From positions 1 through 5,370 of the forward strand of contig CACYEE010000141.1 of assembly GCA_902773415.1 (NCBI GenBank): 5,370 nucleotides of DNA. Reading direction: 5' to 3'. Under the pieces are notes generated by a model that was not told the DNA's origin, made no database searches, and saw only the letters and a program-made list of their open reading frames with translations. This document shows, one piece after another, positions 1-5,370 of the stretch. The position numbers were made by a program, and so were the translations under genes. Each line of letters starts with the position of its first letter. The first letter of the stretch is position 1. This stretch comes from an uncultured Actinomyces sp. GTDB lineage: Bacteria > Actinomycetota > Actinomycetes > Actinomycetales > Actinomycetaceae.

Positions 1-490
1 CGACGTCAAGGACATCATGGCCCTCGCAGCCGACGGCCTTGCAGGCTTCGATGCGGTTGTGGACGCCTTCGGAGCCTGGACGCCCGACGCCCTGCCGCAG
101 CACTCGACGCCCTCGTCCATCTGCGCAGCACCCTCTCCGGGAGCCAGACACTCCTGCTCGGCGGCGGCGGTGCCGGCCCGCTTGACGTCGGCCCCGAACA
201 CGCGACCACCGTGTTGGAAGGATCGGACTTCCCGGAGGCCTTCAAGCCCCTCGCCTCGGCAATGGCCGCCGCGCTCGGCGATCTTCACGAACGCGACGAC
301 GTCGCCTGGACCTGCATTTCCCCCGCCGCCGACTTCATCGCCGACGGTCCCGCACCGGCAGCATCATTCTCGCCGGCGAAGAGTTGACGGCGATCGACAA
401 GGGAGAATCCCCCTATTTCCTACGCCGACTATGCGATTGCCATGATTGACGAGATTCTCGACGGCACCCGCATTCGCGAACGCATCTTCC
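1..490 (+). pseudogene. Decayed NAD(P)-binding oxidoreductase (YwnB/NmrA-like atypical SDR), 5' end outside window
   Basis: Intact relatives are cytosolic Rossmann-fold proteins of the NmrA/YwnB type (COG2910-like) that bind NAD(P). Their glycine-rich nucleotide motif would lie upstream of this window. The protein is recoverable only by changing frame. Frame 2 gives DLxGFDAVVDAFGAWTP-like residues and LPQH (2 to about 103). Frame 1 gives GGGGAGPLDVGPEHATT, DFPEAFKPLA and ISPAADFIADG (103 to about 350). Frame 3 gives RTGSIILAGEELT and KGES (351 to about 413). Frame 1 then gives ISYADYAIAMIDEI and RIRERI (415-486). The change near 350 fits a one-base deletion and the one near 413 a one-base insertion, so these two compensate; the change near 100 may be a larger deletion. 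After RIRERI the usual few C-terminal residues and stop are missing and the frame runs into unrelated sequence. The family call rests on remembered motifs. Sequencing error is possible, but the neighbouring genes are intact, which favours true decay. Confidence 0.8.
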
Positions 491-1078
491 GTTCTCGGCA
501 CGCAAGGCCCCGGCGCATGCGGAGGGGTCTCCTTGAGGCGGGAACTCCCCGGCATTGCCGCGCTTGGCCCCAAAACGGATCTTCCCGCGTGGTGGCGCAA
601 TGGCCCGTGCCAGCTTTTGGATAGTTTGTTTTGGGTGCCGCGAATTTGCGGCAGGCGGCTTTTCCGTGTCGTTTGGCGGGTGGGGGCCGGGGTCGAAGAT
701 GCCAGCCGGTTTCTGGGCGAAGACGGGGCAGCCGATGGCCGTGTGCGGCTGCCGTCCGGATCGGCGACCCGGCCCTCCGGTTTGCCGGGCCATCCGAGAA
801 CGCATGGCACAAGCGCCGACAATACGTGCGATTGCGCGCGATTCCTGCATGATGCCACATTCCGCAACCGCTTGCGGGAGCTTGCGGGGCCAGAGACAGA
901 CCGCCCCGGAGACGCGCCATGCGCAAGCGACACGCCGATGCCCTCGTCCCTTCGACCATCCCCGCCTCGACAACGCCCCGCCAAAGCCACCAACGGACGA
1001 GCCGAACACCCGCGCACCAACGCTTCAACCTCCGAAACCACCACAACCGCCAGGCCCCTTACCGGCCTCGCAGGTTAA
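491..1078. other. About 590 bases without a convincing gene
   Basis: Several overlapping frames are open here on both strands, as expected for GC-rich DNA. None translates to a recognisable domain: the products are Arg/Pro/Gly-rich, and no candidate start has a clear ribosome binding site. A short inverted repeat GCCGC-gaattt-GCGGC lies at 637-652, next to the least GC-rich patch of the stretch (about 613-635). The segment follows the lost C-terminus of the pseudogene and ends at a worn palindromic repeat. It may be a relic of deleted genes or an uncharacterised repeat; I cannot tell which. Confidence 0.5.
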
Positions 1079-1081
1079 GGC

Positions 1082-1112
1082 GGTCCCAAAGGGGTCCGAC
1101 CCCATTGGTACG
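1082..1112. repeat. Degenerate copy of the GGGGTC-N-GACCCC palindromic repeat
   Basis: This is an imperfect palindrome centred on base 1097, with 12 of 15 arm positions paired. It shares the core AAAGGGGTC-N-GACCCC and the outer TACG end with the perfect 31-bp palindrome at 4795-4825. Over the aligned 30 bases it differs at two positions in the left arm, two in the right arm, and the central base. It lies between the unassigned stretch and the control region of the SPFH gene. The mismatches suggest an older, decaying copy of the same repeat family. Confidence 0.7.
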
Positions 1113-1144
1113 CAACCGCGGCGAATGGCGCGAGGAACGATAAA

Positions 1145-1165
1145 GTGATATCATTTTTATATCAC
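1145..1165. promoter_or_regulatory. AT-rich operator-like inverted repeat upstream of the SPFH gene
   Basis: GTGATAT and ATATCAC form perfect 7-bp arms around a 7-base CATTTTT spacer. The left half also contains the 8-bp palindrome TGATATCA (1146-1153), and the right half TATATCAC is a near copy. The surrounding 1141-1164 is almost entirely A/T in an otherwise GC-rich window. It ends 76 bases before the SPFH start, where a promoter and operator are expected. The TATATC within it could serve as a -10 element, but I see no good -35. Small paired palindromes are typical targets of ribbon-helix-helix repressors such as the one encoded two genes down; that link is inference. Confidence 0.55.
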
Positions 1166-1241
1166 CCGACGCGATGACATCGCACGACGCATCGGAAGGC
1201 CAAGACAGGCCAGTACCGGAATCGCAGAGAAAGGAAGCGAC

Positions 1242-2153
1242 ATGACCGCCCCCTCCCGCATCGACATCGAAGAGCGCAAAGCCTTCGCACTTCCCGCCGC
1301 ACCCACGCTCCTCATCGCGCTCGCCCTCGCCGCCCTTGTCGGCCTCGCCGTCTGGCGCATCGTCGTCGCAGGCATCGAGGAGTCGGACGGCCCCATGCCC
1401 GGTCGCGTCATCGCATGGATTCTCGCAATCGTCGCGGCCGCGCTCCTCGCCAACGGCTTCACCATCGTCTCGCCCGGCACGACGAAAGTCGTGACCTTCC
1501 TCGGCACGTACATCGGCACCGTGCGCACGTCCGGCCTGAGCTATACCGTCCCCTTCTCCACCCGCAAGAACGTACCCGTGCGCATCCGCAACTTCGAGAC
1601 GAAGGAAGCCAAGGTCAACGACCTGGGCGGCAATCCCGTCAACATCGCCGCCATCGTCGTCTGGCAGGTCGAGGACACCGCGAAGGCGCATTTCCGTGTC
1701 GACGACTACGAGGACTTCATCGCCACCCAGTCCGAATCGGCCGTGCGCCACATCGCCACCCAATACCCATACGACACTCCGGACGAGGACGCCATGAGCC
1801 TGCGCCGCTCAGCCGACGACATTTCCGCCGAACTCGCCCGCGAAGTGCAGGCCCGCGTGGAGGATGCCGGCCTGACCATCCTCGAAGCGCGCATCTCCTC
1901 GCTGTCCTACGCGCCCGAAATCGCCCAGGCGATGCTCCAGCGCCAGCAGGCCGCCGCCATCGTCGACGCCCGCCAGACCATTGTCGACGGAGCGGTTTCG
2001 ATGGTCGAACTTGCCCTCGAACAGCTCGAAGAGAAGAACATCGTCGACCTCGACCCGGAACGCAAGGCCGCAATGGTGTCGAACCTGCTCGTCGTGCTCT
2101 GCTCGGACGGACAGACCCAGCCGGTCATCAACGCCGGCGGCCTTTACTCCTGA
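1242..2153 (+). CDS. SPFH/band-7 domain membrane protein
   Basis: This is a 303-residue prohibitin/stomatin-like (SPFH, band 7; COG0330) protein. Such proteins oligomerise on the inner face of the membrane and are thought to organise membrane microdomains; the specific task of this branch is not known to me. Two hydrophobic segments (about 20-43 and 55-72) form an N-terminal hairpin anchor. The SPFH domain follows from about 73 (GFTIVSPGTTKVVTFLGTY) to about 215 and includes the strand VNIAAIVVWQVEDTAKA. A helical Ala/Gln/Glu-rich stretch follows (about 216-255), then the tail LLVVLCSD and QPVINAGGLYS, which I recognise as typical of the actinobacterial branch of this family. The ATG is supported by the ribosome binding site AAGGAAG (1231-1237), 4 bases upstream. 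The stop is 31 bases before a ribbon-helix-helix gene, suggesting one transcript. The gene appears intact. Confidence 0.92.
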   Translation: MTAPSRIDIEERKAFALPAAPTLLIALALAALVGLAVWRIVVAGIEESDGPMPGRVIAWILAIVAAALLANGFTIVSPGTTKVVTFLGTYIGTVRTSGLSYTVPFSTRKNVPVRIRNFETKEAKVNDLGGNPVNIAAIVVWQVEDTAKAHFRVDDYEDFIATQSESAVRHIATQYPYDTPDEDAMSLRRSADDISAELAREVQARVEDAGLTILEARISSLSYAPEIAQAMLQRQQAAAIVDARQTIVDGAVSMVELALEQLEEKNIVDLDPERKAAMVSNLLVVLCSDGQTQPVINAGGLYS

Positions 2154-2184
2154 TCGGCGCGCCCGCCGCACGAAAGCCCGGAAC

Positions 2185-2391
2185 ATGGCCACACGCAAAG
2201 CCGTTCCCCTCCGCCTCGACCCGGCGGTCTACGAAGCCGTAGCCCGCTGGGCCGAGGACGATCTGCGTTCGGTCAACGCCCAGATCGAGGTCATCCTGCG
2301 CGACGGGCTGCGCCGCGCAGGCCGTCTCCCCAAGAACGCCGGAGGACTGCCCAGACGCGGCAGGCCTCCGAAGAACTCCGACGCCAGCTAG
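2185..2391 (+). CDS. Arc/MetJ-type ribbon-helix-helix DNA-binding protein with AT-hook-like tail
   Basis: This 68-residue protein resembles Arc-family ribbon-helix-helix proteins, which dimerise so that one beta strand from each subunit enters the DNA major groove. The strand is residues 5-11 (KAVPLRL). It is followed by helix 1 (DPAVYEAVARWAEDD, about 12-26) and helix 2 starting at the RSVNAQIEVIL stretch, the usual SxNxxI signature of the fold. The C-terminus holds RRGRPPK (57-63), which matches the AT-hook core (GRP flanked by basic residues) that contacts AT-rich minor groove. The start is the ATG 31 bases after the SPFH stop; the ribosome binding site is weak. In toxin-antitoxin operons such proteins are antitoxins and autorepressors. 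Here the partner is an SPFH protein, with no toxin domain visible, so an autoregulator acting on the AT-rich site at 1145-1165 is the simplest inference. Confidence 0.88.
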   Translation: MATRKAVPLRLDPAVYEAVARWAEDDLRSVNAQIEVILRDGLRRAGRLPKNAGGLPRRGRPPKNSDAS

Positions 2392-2427
2392 GCACGGTGC
2401 CCGCCCGGGCCGATGCGACACCAGGAC

Positions 2428-2442
2428 CGGGGGCTGCCCCCG
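2428..2442. terminator. Weak candidate hairpin between convergent genes
   Basis: GGGGGC-T-GCCCCC with one more flanking C:G pair gives 7-bp arms around a single base; a real RNA hairpin would have to open two or so pairs to form a loop. It lies between the stop of the ribbon-helix-helix gene (2391) and the stop of the opposing CAP gene (2566), where a bidirectional terminator would be useful. There is no T-run on either side, so it does not look like a standard intrinsic terminator. The rest of 2392-2565 shows nothing recognisable. Confidence 0.2.
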
Positions 2443-2565
2443 CGCGACGCCCAAGCCAACCCCCGAGCGCAGCGAAAGCGCGCGACGACAGCGCCGGCGC
2501 GAAACCCGGATTTCCAACGCAAAATCATGGCGCGACGGCGACCTGGACCCGAACTCCGGCTTGCG

Positions 2566-3768
2566 TCAGCTATCTCCTGCCGCGATGACGATATTCGTCG
2601 TCTCGAATACGGCCTTCGGCCCAATCGCCGAGGAACTCAGCTCGAACTCGGTGCCATGCACGACGCCGGCGGGCACATAGATTCCCTGGACAACCGCACC
2701 GGAAACCGTTTCCGCAGGCCCCTCGGGATCGCTCGAGGCAAAACGCGCGACAACCGTCGTGCCGTAGCGCGCCGAATGGACGAACATTCCAAGGCCAACA
2801 TGCGTATTGTCCGGGTCGACCATCACGCCGTAATGCCCCGACTCCCCCGTGGGATTGCCGGCGAGCGCATTCTCGTAATTCTGCTTTTCGGCCGCCCACT
2901 GGTCGATGGCGTCATGAAGGGTGCGTCCGCCCCACGCAATGTTCTCAAGACCGGCGGAGGCGAAGCCTTCGGCACCGATCGAAGCCGACCCCTCTCCGTT
3001 CGGACGGGCATGACCGGGGTACACGGTGGCTTCGACGGCACGGATCTGGCTCGTGCATTCAAGGGAGGCCGAGCGCGAAATCGGCACATAGCGGTCGACG
3101 AGGCCCGAATTGTAGGCGTCCAGCCGAATCTCGTTGATGCGGTCGATTGCGGTATCGAGGCTCTGCCCGTCCGAGGCCGTGACGAAAGTGCCGCGAACTC
3201 CGACCAATGCCATGCCTTCGGGCACCGAAGCGCCGGACCGCGGCAGAAGAATGGACACATCGGCAGCGGATTCCGGCTCCTGCGCGTCCTGCCCGCCATC
3301 GGTGGTCTCGGCGGAATTCGCCTCGCCCGAAAGGACGACGTCGGGCGAGGCGGACTGCGCGGTACCCGGCGTCGCAGCAGTCGTTTCGCCGTCCTTTGCG
3401 ACAGGCGTTGCCGAGACCGAAGCGGAAGCGTCGGCCTCGGCCTTCGCGCGTCTCGCCGCGTCGAGGCTGCGCTGTCCGTAGTCGCCCGAGGAGGCACGCG
3501 CACGCATGCCCTCCTTCTTGATTTTCAGCCCTTCGGAAATCGCCTCGTCCACGTCGGGCGCGGCGTCGTCGTCGGCAACGACACGAACCCCATCCGCCCG
3601 ACCCTCCTGCGCATCCGAGGCGAAGCCGCCCATGTCCCAGGGGATGGTGACGACACCGTCATACTCGAGACCGCCCAGGCCAACCATGCCGAAAGCGAAG
3701 CCAAAAGCGAACGCGGAGGCTCCTGCGAGGGCGCGTCGCGGGCGACGGACTGGCGAAAGTCTTCTCAT
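2566..3768 (-). CDS. Secreted CAP (SCP-like) domain protein
   Basis: This 400-residue exported protein carries a CAP domain (cysteine-rich secretory/antigen 5/PR-1 superfamily). Bacterial members are extracellular, with poorly defined roles, often at the cell surface. Residues 1-12 are Arg-rich and 13-34 hydrophobic (signal peptide or N-terminal anchor, with no lipobox Cys). Residues about 50-170 form an Ala/Ser/Asp/Glu-rich, probably disordered linker. The CAP domain spans about 203-345: INEIRLDAY, the motif GHARPNG (H253), ENIAWG (E275), TLHDAIDQWAAEK and GESGHYGVMVDP (E309, H312). These match the two His and two Glu residues expected in the CAP cavity. A 50-residue beta-like extension closes the protein; no LPXTG sorting motif is visible. 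The start at 3768 has AAGG about 10 bases upstream and directly precedes the signal-like segment. An in-frame ATG at 3798 is less likely. The frame stays open much further upstream, but that part is not protein-like. Confidence 0.9.
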   Translation of the reverse strand: MRRLSPVRRPRRALAGASAFAFGFAFGMVGLGGLEYDGVVTIPWDMGGFASDAQEGRADGVRVVADDDAAPDVDEAISEGLKIKKEGMRARASSGDYGQRSLDAARRAKAEADASASVSATPVAKDGETTAATPGTAQSASPDVVLSGEANSAETTDGGQDAQEPESAADVSILLPRSGASVPEGMALVGVRGTFVTASDGQSLDTAIDRINEIRLDAYNSGLVDRYVPISRSASLECTSQIRAVEATVYPGHARPNGEGSASIGAEGFASAGLENIAWGGRTLHDAIDQWAAEKQNYENALAGNPTGESGHYGVMVDPDNTHVGLGMFVHSARYGTTVVARFASSDPEGPAETVSGAVVQGIYVPAGVVHGTEFELSSSAIGPKAVFETTNIVIAAGDS

Positions 3769-3838
3769 GCTGCTGCCTTGCGTGTCGCGGGCACCCATGC
3801 CGCAGGCAGGAGCGCCAAAAATCCTGTGAGTACGGCCT

Positions 3839-3844
3839 ATTGTA
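3839..3844 (-). promoter_or_regulatory. Candidate -10 element (TACAAT) for the CAP gene
   Basis: Read on the minus strand, TACAAT lies about 70 bases before the CAP start and differs from TATAAT at one position. It is one of few A/T-rich hexamers in the intergenic stretch. The region at the expected -35 spacing (about 3862-3867) reads AACGCC and is a poor match, so activation by another factor, or a different promoter, is possible. Confidence 0.4.
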
Positions 3845-4275
3845 ACCCAAGGCCGGGCCTCGGCGTTGCAGCGTCCGCAAATCGAGGCGAGTGCCACGGC
3901 CTCGGCAGGCCTTGGATACTCGGAACCCGACGCCCCTTGGACGAGCCGCCGCCCGCGCAGCCACCGGCGGGAGACCTGGACGCCTCGCACGCCCTTCCGC
4001 TTTGGAACTTGCAGCACGTGGCGCGACTGGCCAGGATGCGACAGCAGCGATGTGCGCAAACTCGTCATCAAACCGCCCGAATCCAGCCCTTTCATGACGA
4101 AAACACGCACATCGCCGCCCGTTTCACTCCGCTTCTCGCCTCCTCGTCGCCACCCCGCCCGGCACGCAGGCCACCTCGCCGCCCCGCCATCGACGAACAC
4201 CCGCCCGACGCCTCCAATTGAGCGCAACGCGCAATCCGCGCGGCATAGCATTGAAGGCCAGGGAAAGGGGAGGCC
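3845..4275. other. Long non-coding gap between divergent genes
   Basis: This is most of the roughly 500 bases between the CAP gene start and the start of the 144-residue orphan on the other strand. Translations in all frames are Arg/Pro/His-rich with no recognisable domain. A small inverted repeat GGCCT-CGGC-AGGCC lies at 3898-3911. Near the orphan gene, TTGAGC (4218-4223) resembles a -35, but no -10 lies at normal spacing (TAGCAT at 4246 is 22 bases away). I see no RNA gene here. Confidence 0.5.
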
Positions 4276-4710
4276 ATGAAGGGCAGGCAGACCATCGACA
4301 CGAACCGAGCCTTCACGCTCGACGAGCTCGCGCAATTCATGGGTGCTCGTTGGGAACAGGGCACGCACAACGAATTCCGGCTCGGCCACCCGACGAATCC
4401 GGCTGCGCCGGACCGGTACATCGTCCTGCCTGCCACCGACAACTGGTGCACGATTGTCTATCCGAAAACGGGAGGCCTGTTCAAGAAGCAGCCGAAGATC
4501 GTGCTCACCTCCACCTACACGACCGCCGGCGCGACCTGGCTCGCCGAGCACGGCCCGCCCATGATGCGCGACAGCCTCGAGGAAGGCATCCGCCAGTCGA
4601 AGAAGGCCCGCGCACTCAATCAGGAAATGGTCGGCGAAGCCGAAGAGTACCTGCTGTGGTACACGGCGCATCTGCGCGAGCTGCTCGGCGCTGCCGGCTT
4701 CCTGGCCTGA
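4276..4710 (+). CDS. Hypothetical cytosolic protein, 144 residues
   Basis: I do not recognise this family. The translation looks like a real protein: mixed composition, with alternating predicted strands and helices. A short helical N-terminal segment (FTLDELAQFMGARWEQG, 13-29) is followed by a probable beta region (RYIVLPA, WCTIVYP, KIVLTSTYTTAG, about 47-84). A charged helical C-terminal third (about 96-140) contains SLEEGIRQSKKARALNQEM and EEYLLWYTAHLRELLG. There is one Cys (C58), and no signal peptide or membrane segment. The ATG is well supported by the purine-rich AGGGGAGG (4266-4273) just upstream. It is transcribed away from the CAP gene and towards the membrane-protein fragments, with the 31-bp palindrome about 85 bases beyond its stop. 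No functional inference from its neighbours is justified. Confidence 0.75.
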   Translation: MKGRQTIDTNRAFTLDELAQFMGARWEQGTHNEFRLGHPTNPAAPDRYIVLPATDNWCTIVYPKTGGLFKKQPKIVLTSTYTTAGATWLAEHGPPMMRDSLEEGIRQSKKARALNQEMVGEAEEYLLWYTAHLRELLGAAGFLA

Positions 4711-4782
4711 TGGCAGCCCGTGAGGTTGCCCGCGTGGAGCAGGCCCGCGCGATTTCGAGGAGCGCCACGCCCGCCCCGACTT

Positions 4783-5136
4783 CTAGGCCCGGCACGTATC
4801 AAAGGGGTCAGACCCCTTTGATACGATGAACAGCGCGAGACCTGCGATGGCGGCGGTGGCGACGCTGCGCACAAGCATCCGATGTCCGTGGGTGCACAGC
4901 GCGTATCCGCACAGTCCCGCGCCCACGGCGATAAGCGTGGCGTACGTGACAAGAAAGACCAACCCGAAGGGGCGGAATTCGAAAGGTCCTTCAATCGGGT
5001 TGCTGATGGCGAGGACAAAGAGAGCCGGGCTGCAGCACCGCAGAAGCATGAAGCCGGTTCCCGCTGCGAAACCGGCGAAGGCCGCGGTCGTGGCAGAGCG
5101 GGAGAGGAATCCGGCGCAGGGGGCGAAGCCGCACAT
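4783..5136 (-). CDS. Hypothetical membrane protein, probably the C-terminal part of a frameshifted gene
   Basis: The reading frame gives 117 residues with about three membrane segments: roughly 16-46 (interrupted by LLRCC), 57-82 (FGLVFLVTYATLIAVGAGLC) and 88-105 (LVRSVATAAIAGLALFIV). I cannot name the family. The ATG at 5136 has no clear ribosome binding site. The same frame is open upstream to 5196, so this may be the continuation of the upstream minus-strand fragment after a one-base deletion near 5170. The last residues (SKGSDPFDTCRA, from about 106) are encoded by the 31-bp palindromic repeat and a few bases after it. The natural C-terminus has therefore probably been replaced by repeat sequence. 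It converges on the 144-residue orphan gene. Confidence 0.55.
   Translation of the reverse strand: MCGFAPCAGFLSRSATTAAFAGFAAGTGFMLLRCCSPALFVLAISNPIEGPFEFRPFGLVFLVTYATLIAVGAGLCGYALCTHGHRMLVRSVATAAIAGLALFIVSKGSDPFDTCRA
4795..4825. repeat. Perfect 31-bp palindromic repeat
   Basis: Two perfectly complementary 15-base arms (CGTATCAAAGGGGTC and its reverse complement) flank a single central A at 4810. In RNA it would fold into a hairpin of about 14 bp, on either strand. It lies between convergent genes and could act as a bidirectional terminator or RNA-stabilising hairpin, although there is no T-run. On the minus strand it is translated as the tail of the membrane protein. The GGGGTC-N-GACCCC core resembles short palindromic repeats scattered through many bacterial genomes; the degenerate copy at 1082-1112 supports repeat-family membership here. 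Confidence 0.9.
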
Positions 5137-5168
5137 CAGGGCTGTGGTCAGGGCGGGCCCTGGGCCGC

Positions 5169-5370
5169 CTACTGGAGTGCGATGAGAACTTGGTCTTTAA
5201 GCGAATCCGCGATCCAGACCTCCGGGACGTAGGCGCGAAAGACACCAAGTCCGAAGGCCAGGACGACGATGGCAGCCGCAAGGATTCGCGGCGTGAGGCG
5301 AGGTTTGGGGTGGAGTGGTCTGGGTTTTCGGTCCGGTTGGCTTAAGCGTTGACCGTGTTTTCCTGTCTCC
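5169..5370 (-). CDS. C-terminal fragment of a membrane protein, 5' end outside window
   Basis: The frame enters from the right edge without a start codon in view and runs 66 residues to TAG at 5171-5169. A Lys/Arg/Pro-rich stretch (KPRPLHPKPRLTPR) precedes one hydrophobic segment (ILAAAIVVLAFGLGVFRAYV), then VPEVWIADSLKDQVLIALQ. This is a positive-inside N-terminus followed by a membrane span and an outside loop. The hydrophobic helix with natural-looking flanks argues that it is coding. Inserting one base at the TAG would join it in frame to the membrane segments at 5136-4783. It is therefore either a small separate gene just upstream of that one (32 bases apart) or the front of the same, now broken, gene. 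Family unknown. Confidence 0.55.
   Translation of the reverse strand, partial: ETGKHGQRLSQPDRKPRPLHPKPRLTPRILAAAIVVLAFGLGVFRAYVPEVWIADSLKDQVLIALQ

Noticed and set aside
364..1046. Several overlapping minus-strand frames of about 200 residues
   Set aside because: Their products are basic and low-complexity with no recognisable motif, and part of the stretch is antisense to the oxidoreductase pseudogene.
1059..1763. A 234-residue minus-strand frame
   Set aside because: It is antisense to the SPFH gene, Asp/Gly-rich, and crosses the palindromic repeat and the operator region.
1415..2242. A 275-residue plus-strand frame overlapping the SPFH gene
   Set aside because: It is a His/Arg-rich out-of-frame shadow of the SPFH coding sequence.
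1145..2391. Classic toxin-antitoxin pair
   Set aside because: The ribbon-helix-helix partner is a membrane SPFH protein; no toxin fold is visible next to it.
2587..2599. GACGA-TAT-TCGTC palindrome as a second operator
   Set aside because: It lies inside the CAP coding sequence near its 3' end and does not match the TGATATCA box.
2413..4221. A 602-residue open frame on the plus strand
   Set aside because: It lies antisense to the CAP gene, is Arg/Gly/Pro-rich and has no domain. It is a by-product of GC-rich codon use in the opposing gene.
3769..4671. Upstream extension of the CAP frame to a 701-residue protein
   Set aside because: The added part is antisense to the orphan gene and the intergenic region and is not protein-like. 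The signal-peptide-like segment follows the ATG at 3768.

Overview
The window is high-GC DNA with long spurious open frames in the antisense and alternative frames. It reads as a piece of an actinomycete-type (Actinomycetota) chromosome. The SPFH/ribbon-helix-helix gene pair and the secreted CAP-domain protein would suit a host-associated lineage such as Bifidobacteriaceae or Coriobacteriia. That placement is an inference from protein flavour, not from a marker gene. No tRNA, rRNA, CRISPR array, transposase or phage gene was seen.

Left part (1-1140): the window opens inside a decayed NAD(P)-binding oxidoreductase of the YwnB/NmrA-like atypical SDR type. Its protein can be followed across three reading-frame changes to about position 490, where the normal C-terminus is lost. 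About 580 bases with no convincing gene follow, ending in a worn copy of a GGGGTC-N-GACCCC palindromic repeat (1082-1112).

Centre left (1145-2391): a compact two-gene unit. An AT-rich operator-like inverted repeat (TGATATCA core) lies upstream of a 303-residue membrane-anchored SPFH/band-7 protein. It is followed 31 bases later by a 68-residue Arc/MetJ-type ribbon-helix-helix protein with an AT-hook-like RRGRPPK tail. The small protein is a natural candidate for autoregulating the unit through the AT-rich site.

Centre right (2566-3845): on the minus strand, converging on that unit, is a 400-residue secreted protein with a signal-type N-terminus, an Ala/Ser/Asp-rich linker, a CAP (SCP-like) domain with all four expected cavity residues, and a short C-terminal extension. 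A TACAAT -10 candidate lies upstream. Some 500 non-coding bases separate it from a divergent 144-residue orphan cytosolic protein (4276-4710).

Right end (4783-5370, minus strand): two pieces of membrane protein, probably one gene split by a one-base frameshift at an in-frame TAG. The downstream piece runs through a perfect 31-bp palindromic repeat (4795-4825) that supplies its last residues. This repeat is related to the worn copy near 1082, so at least two members of a palindromic repeat family sit at gene edges in this window.
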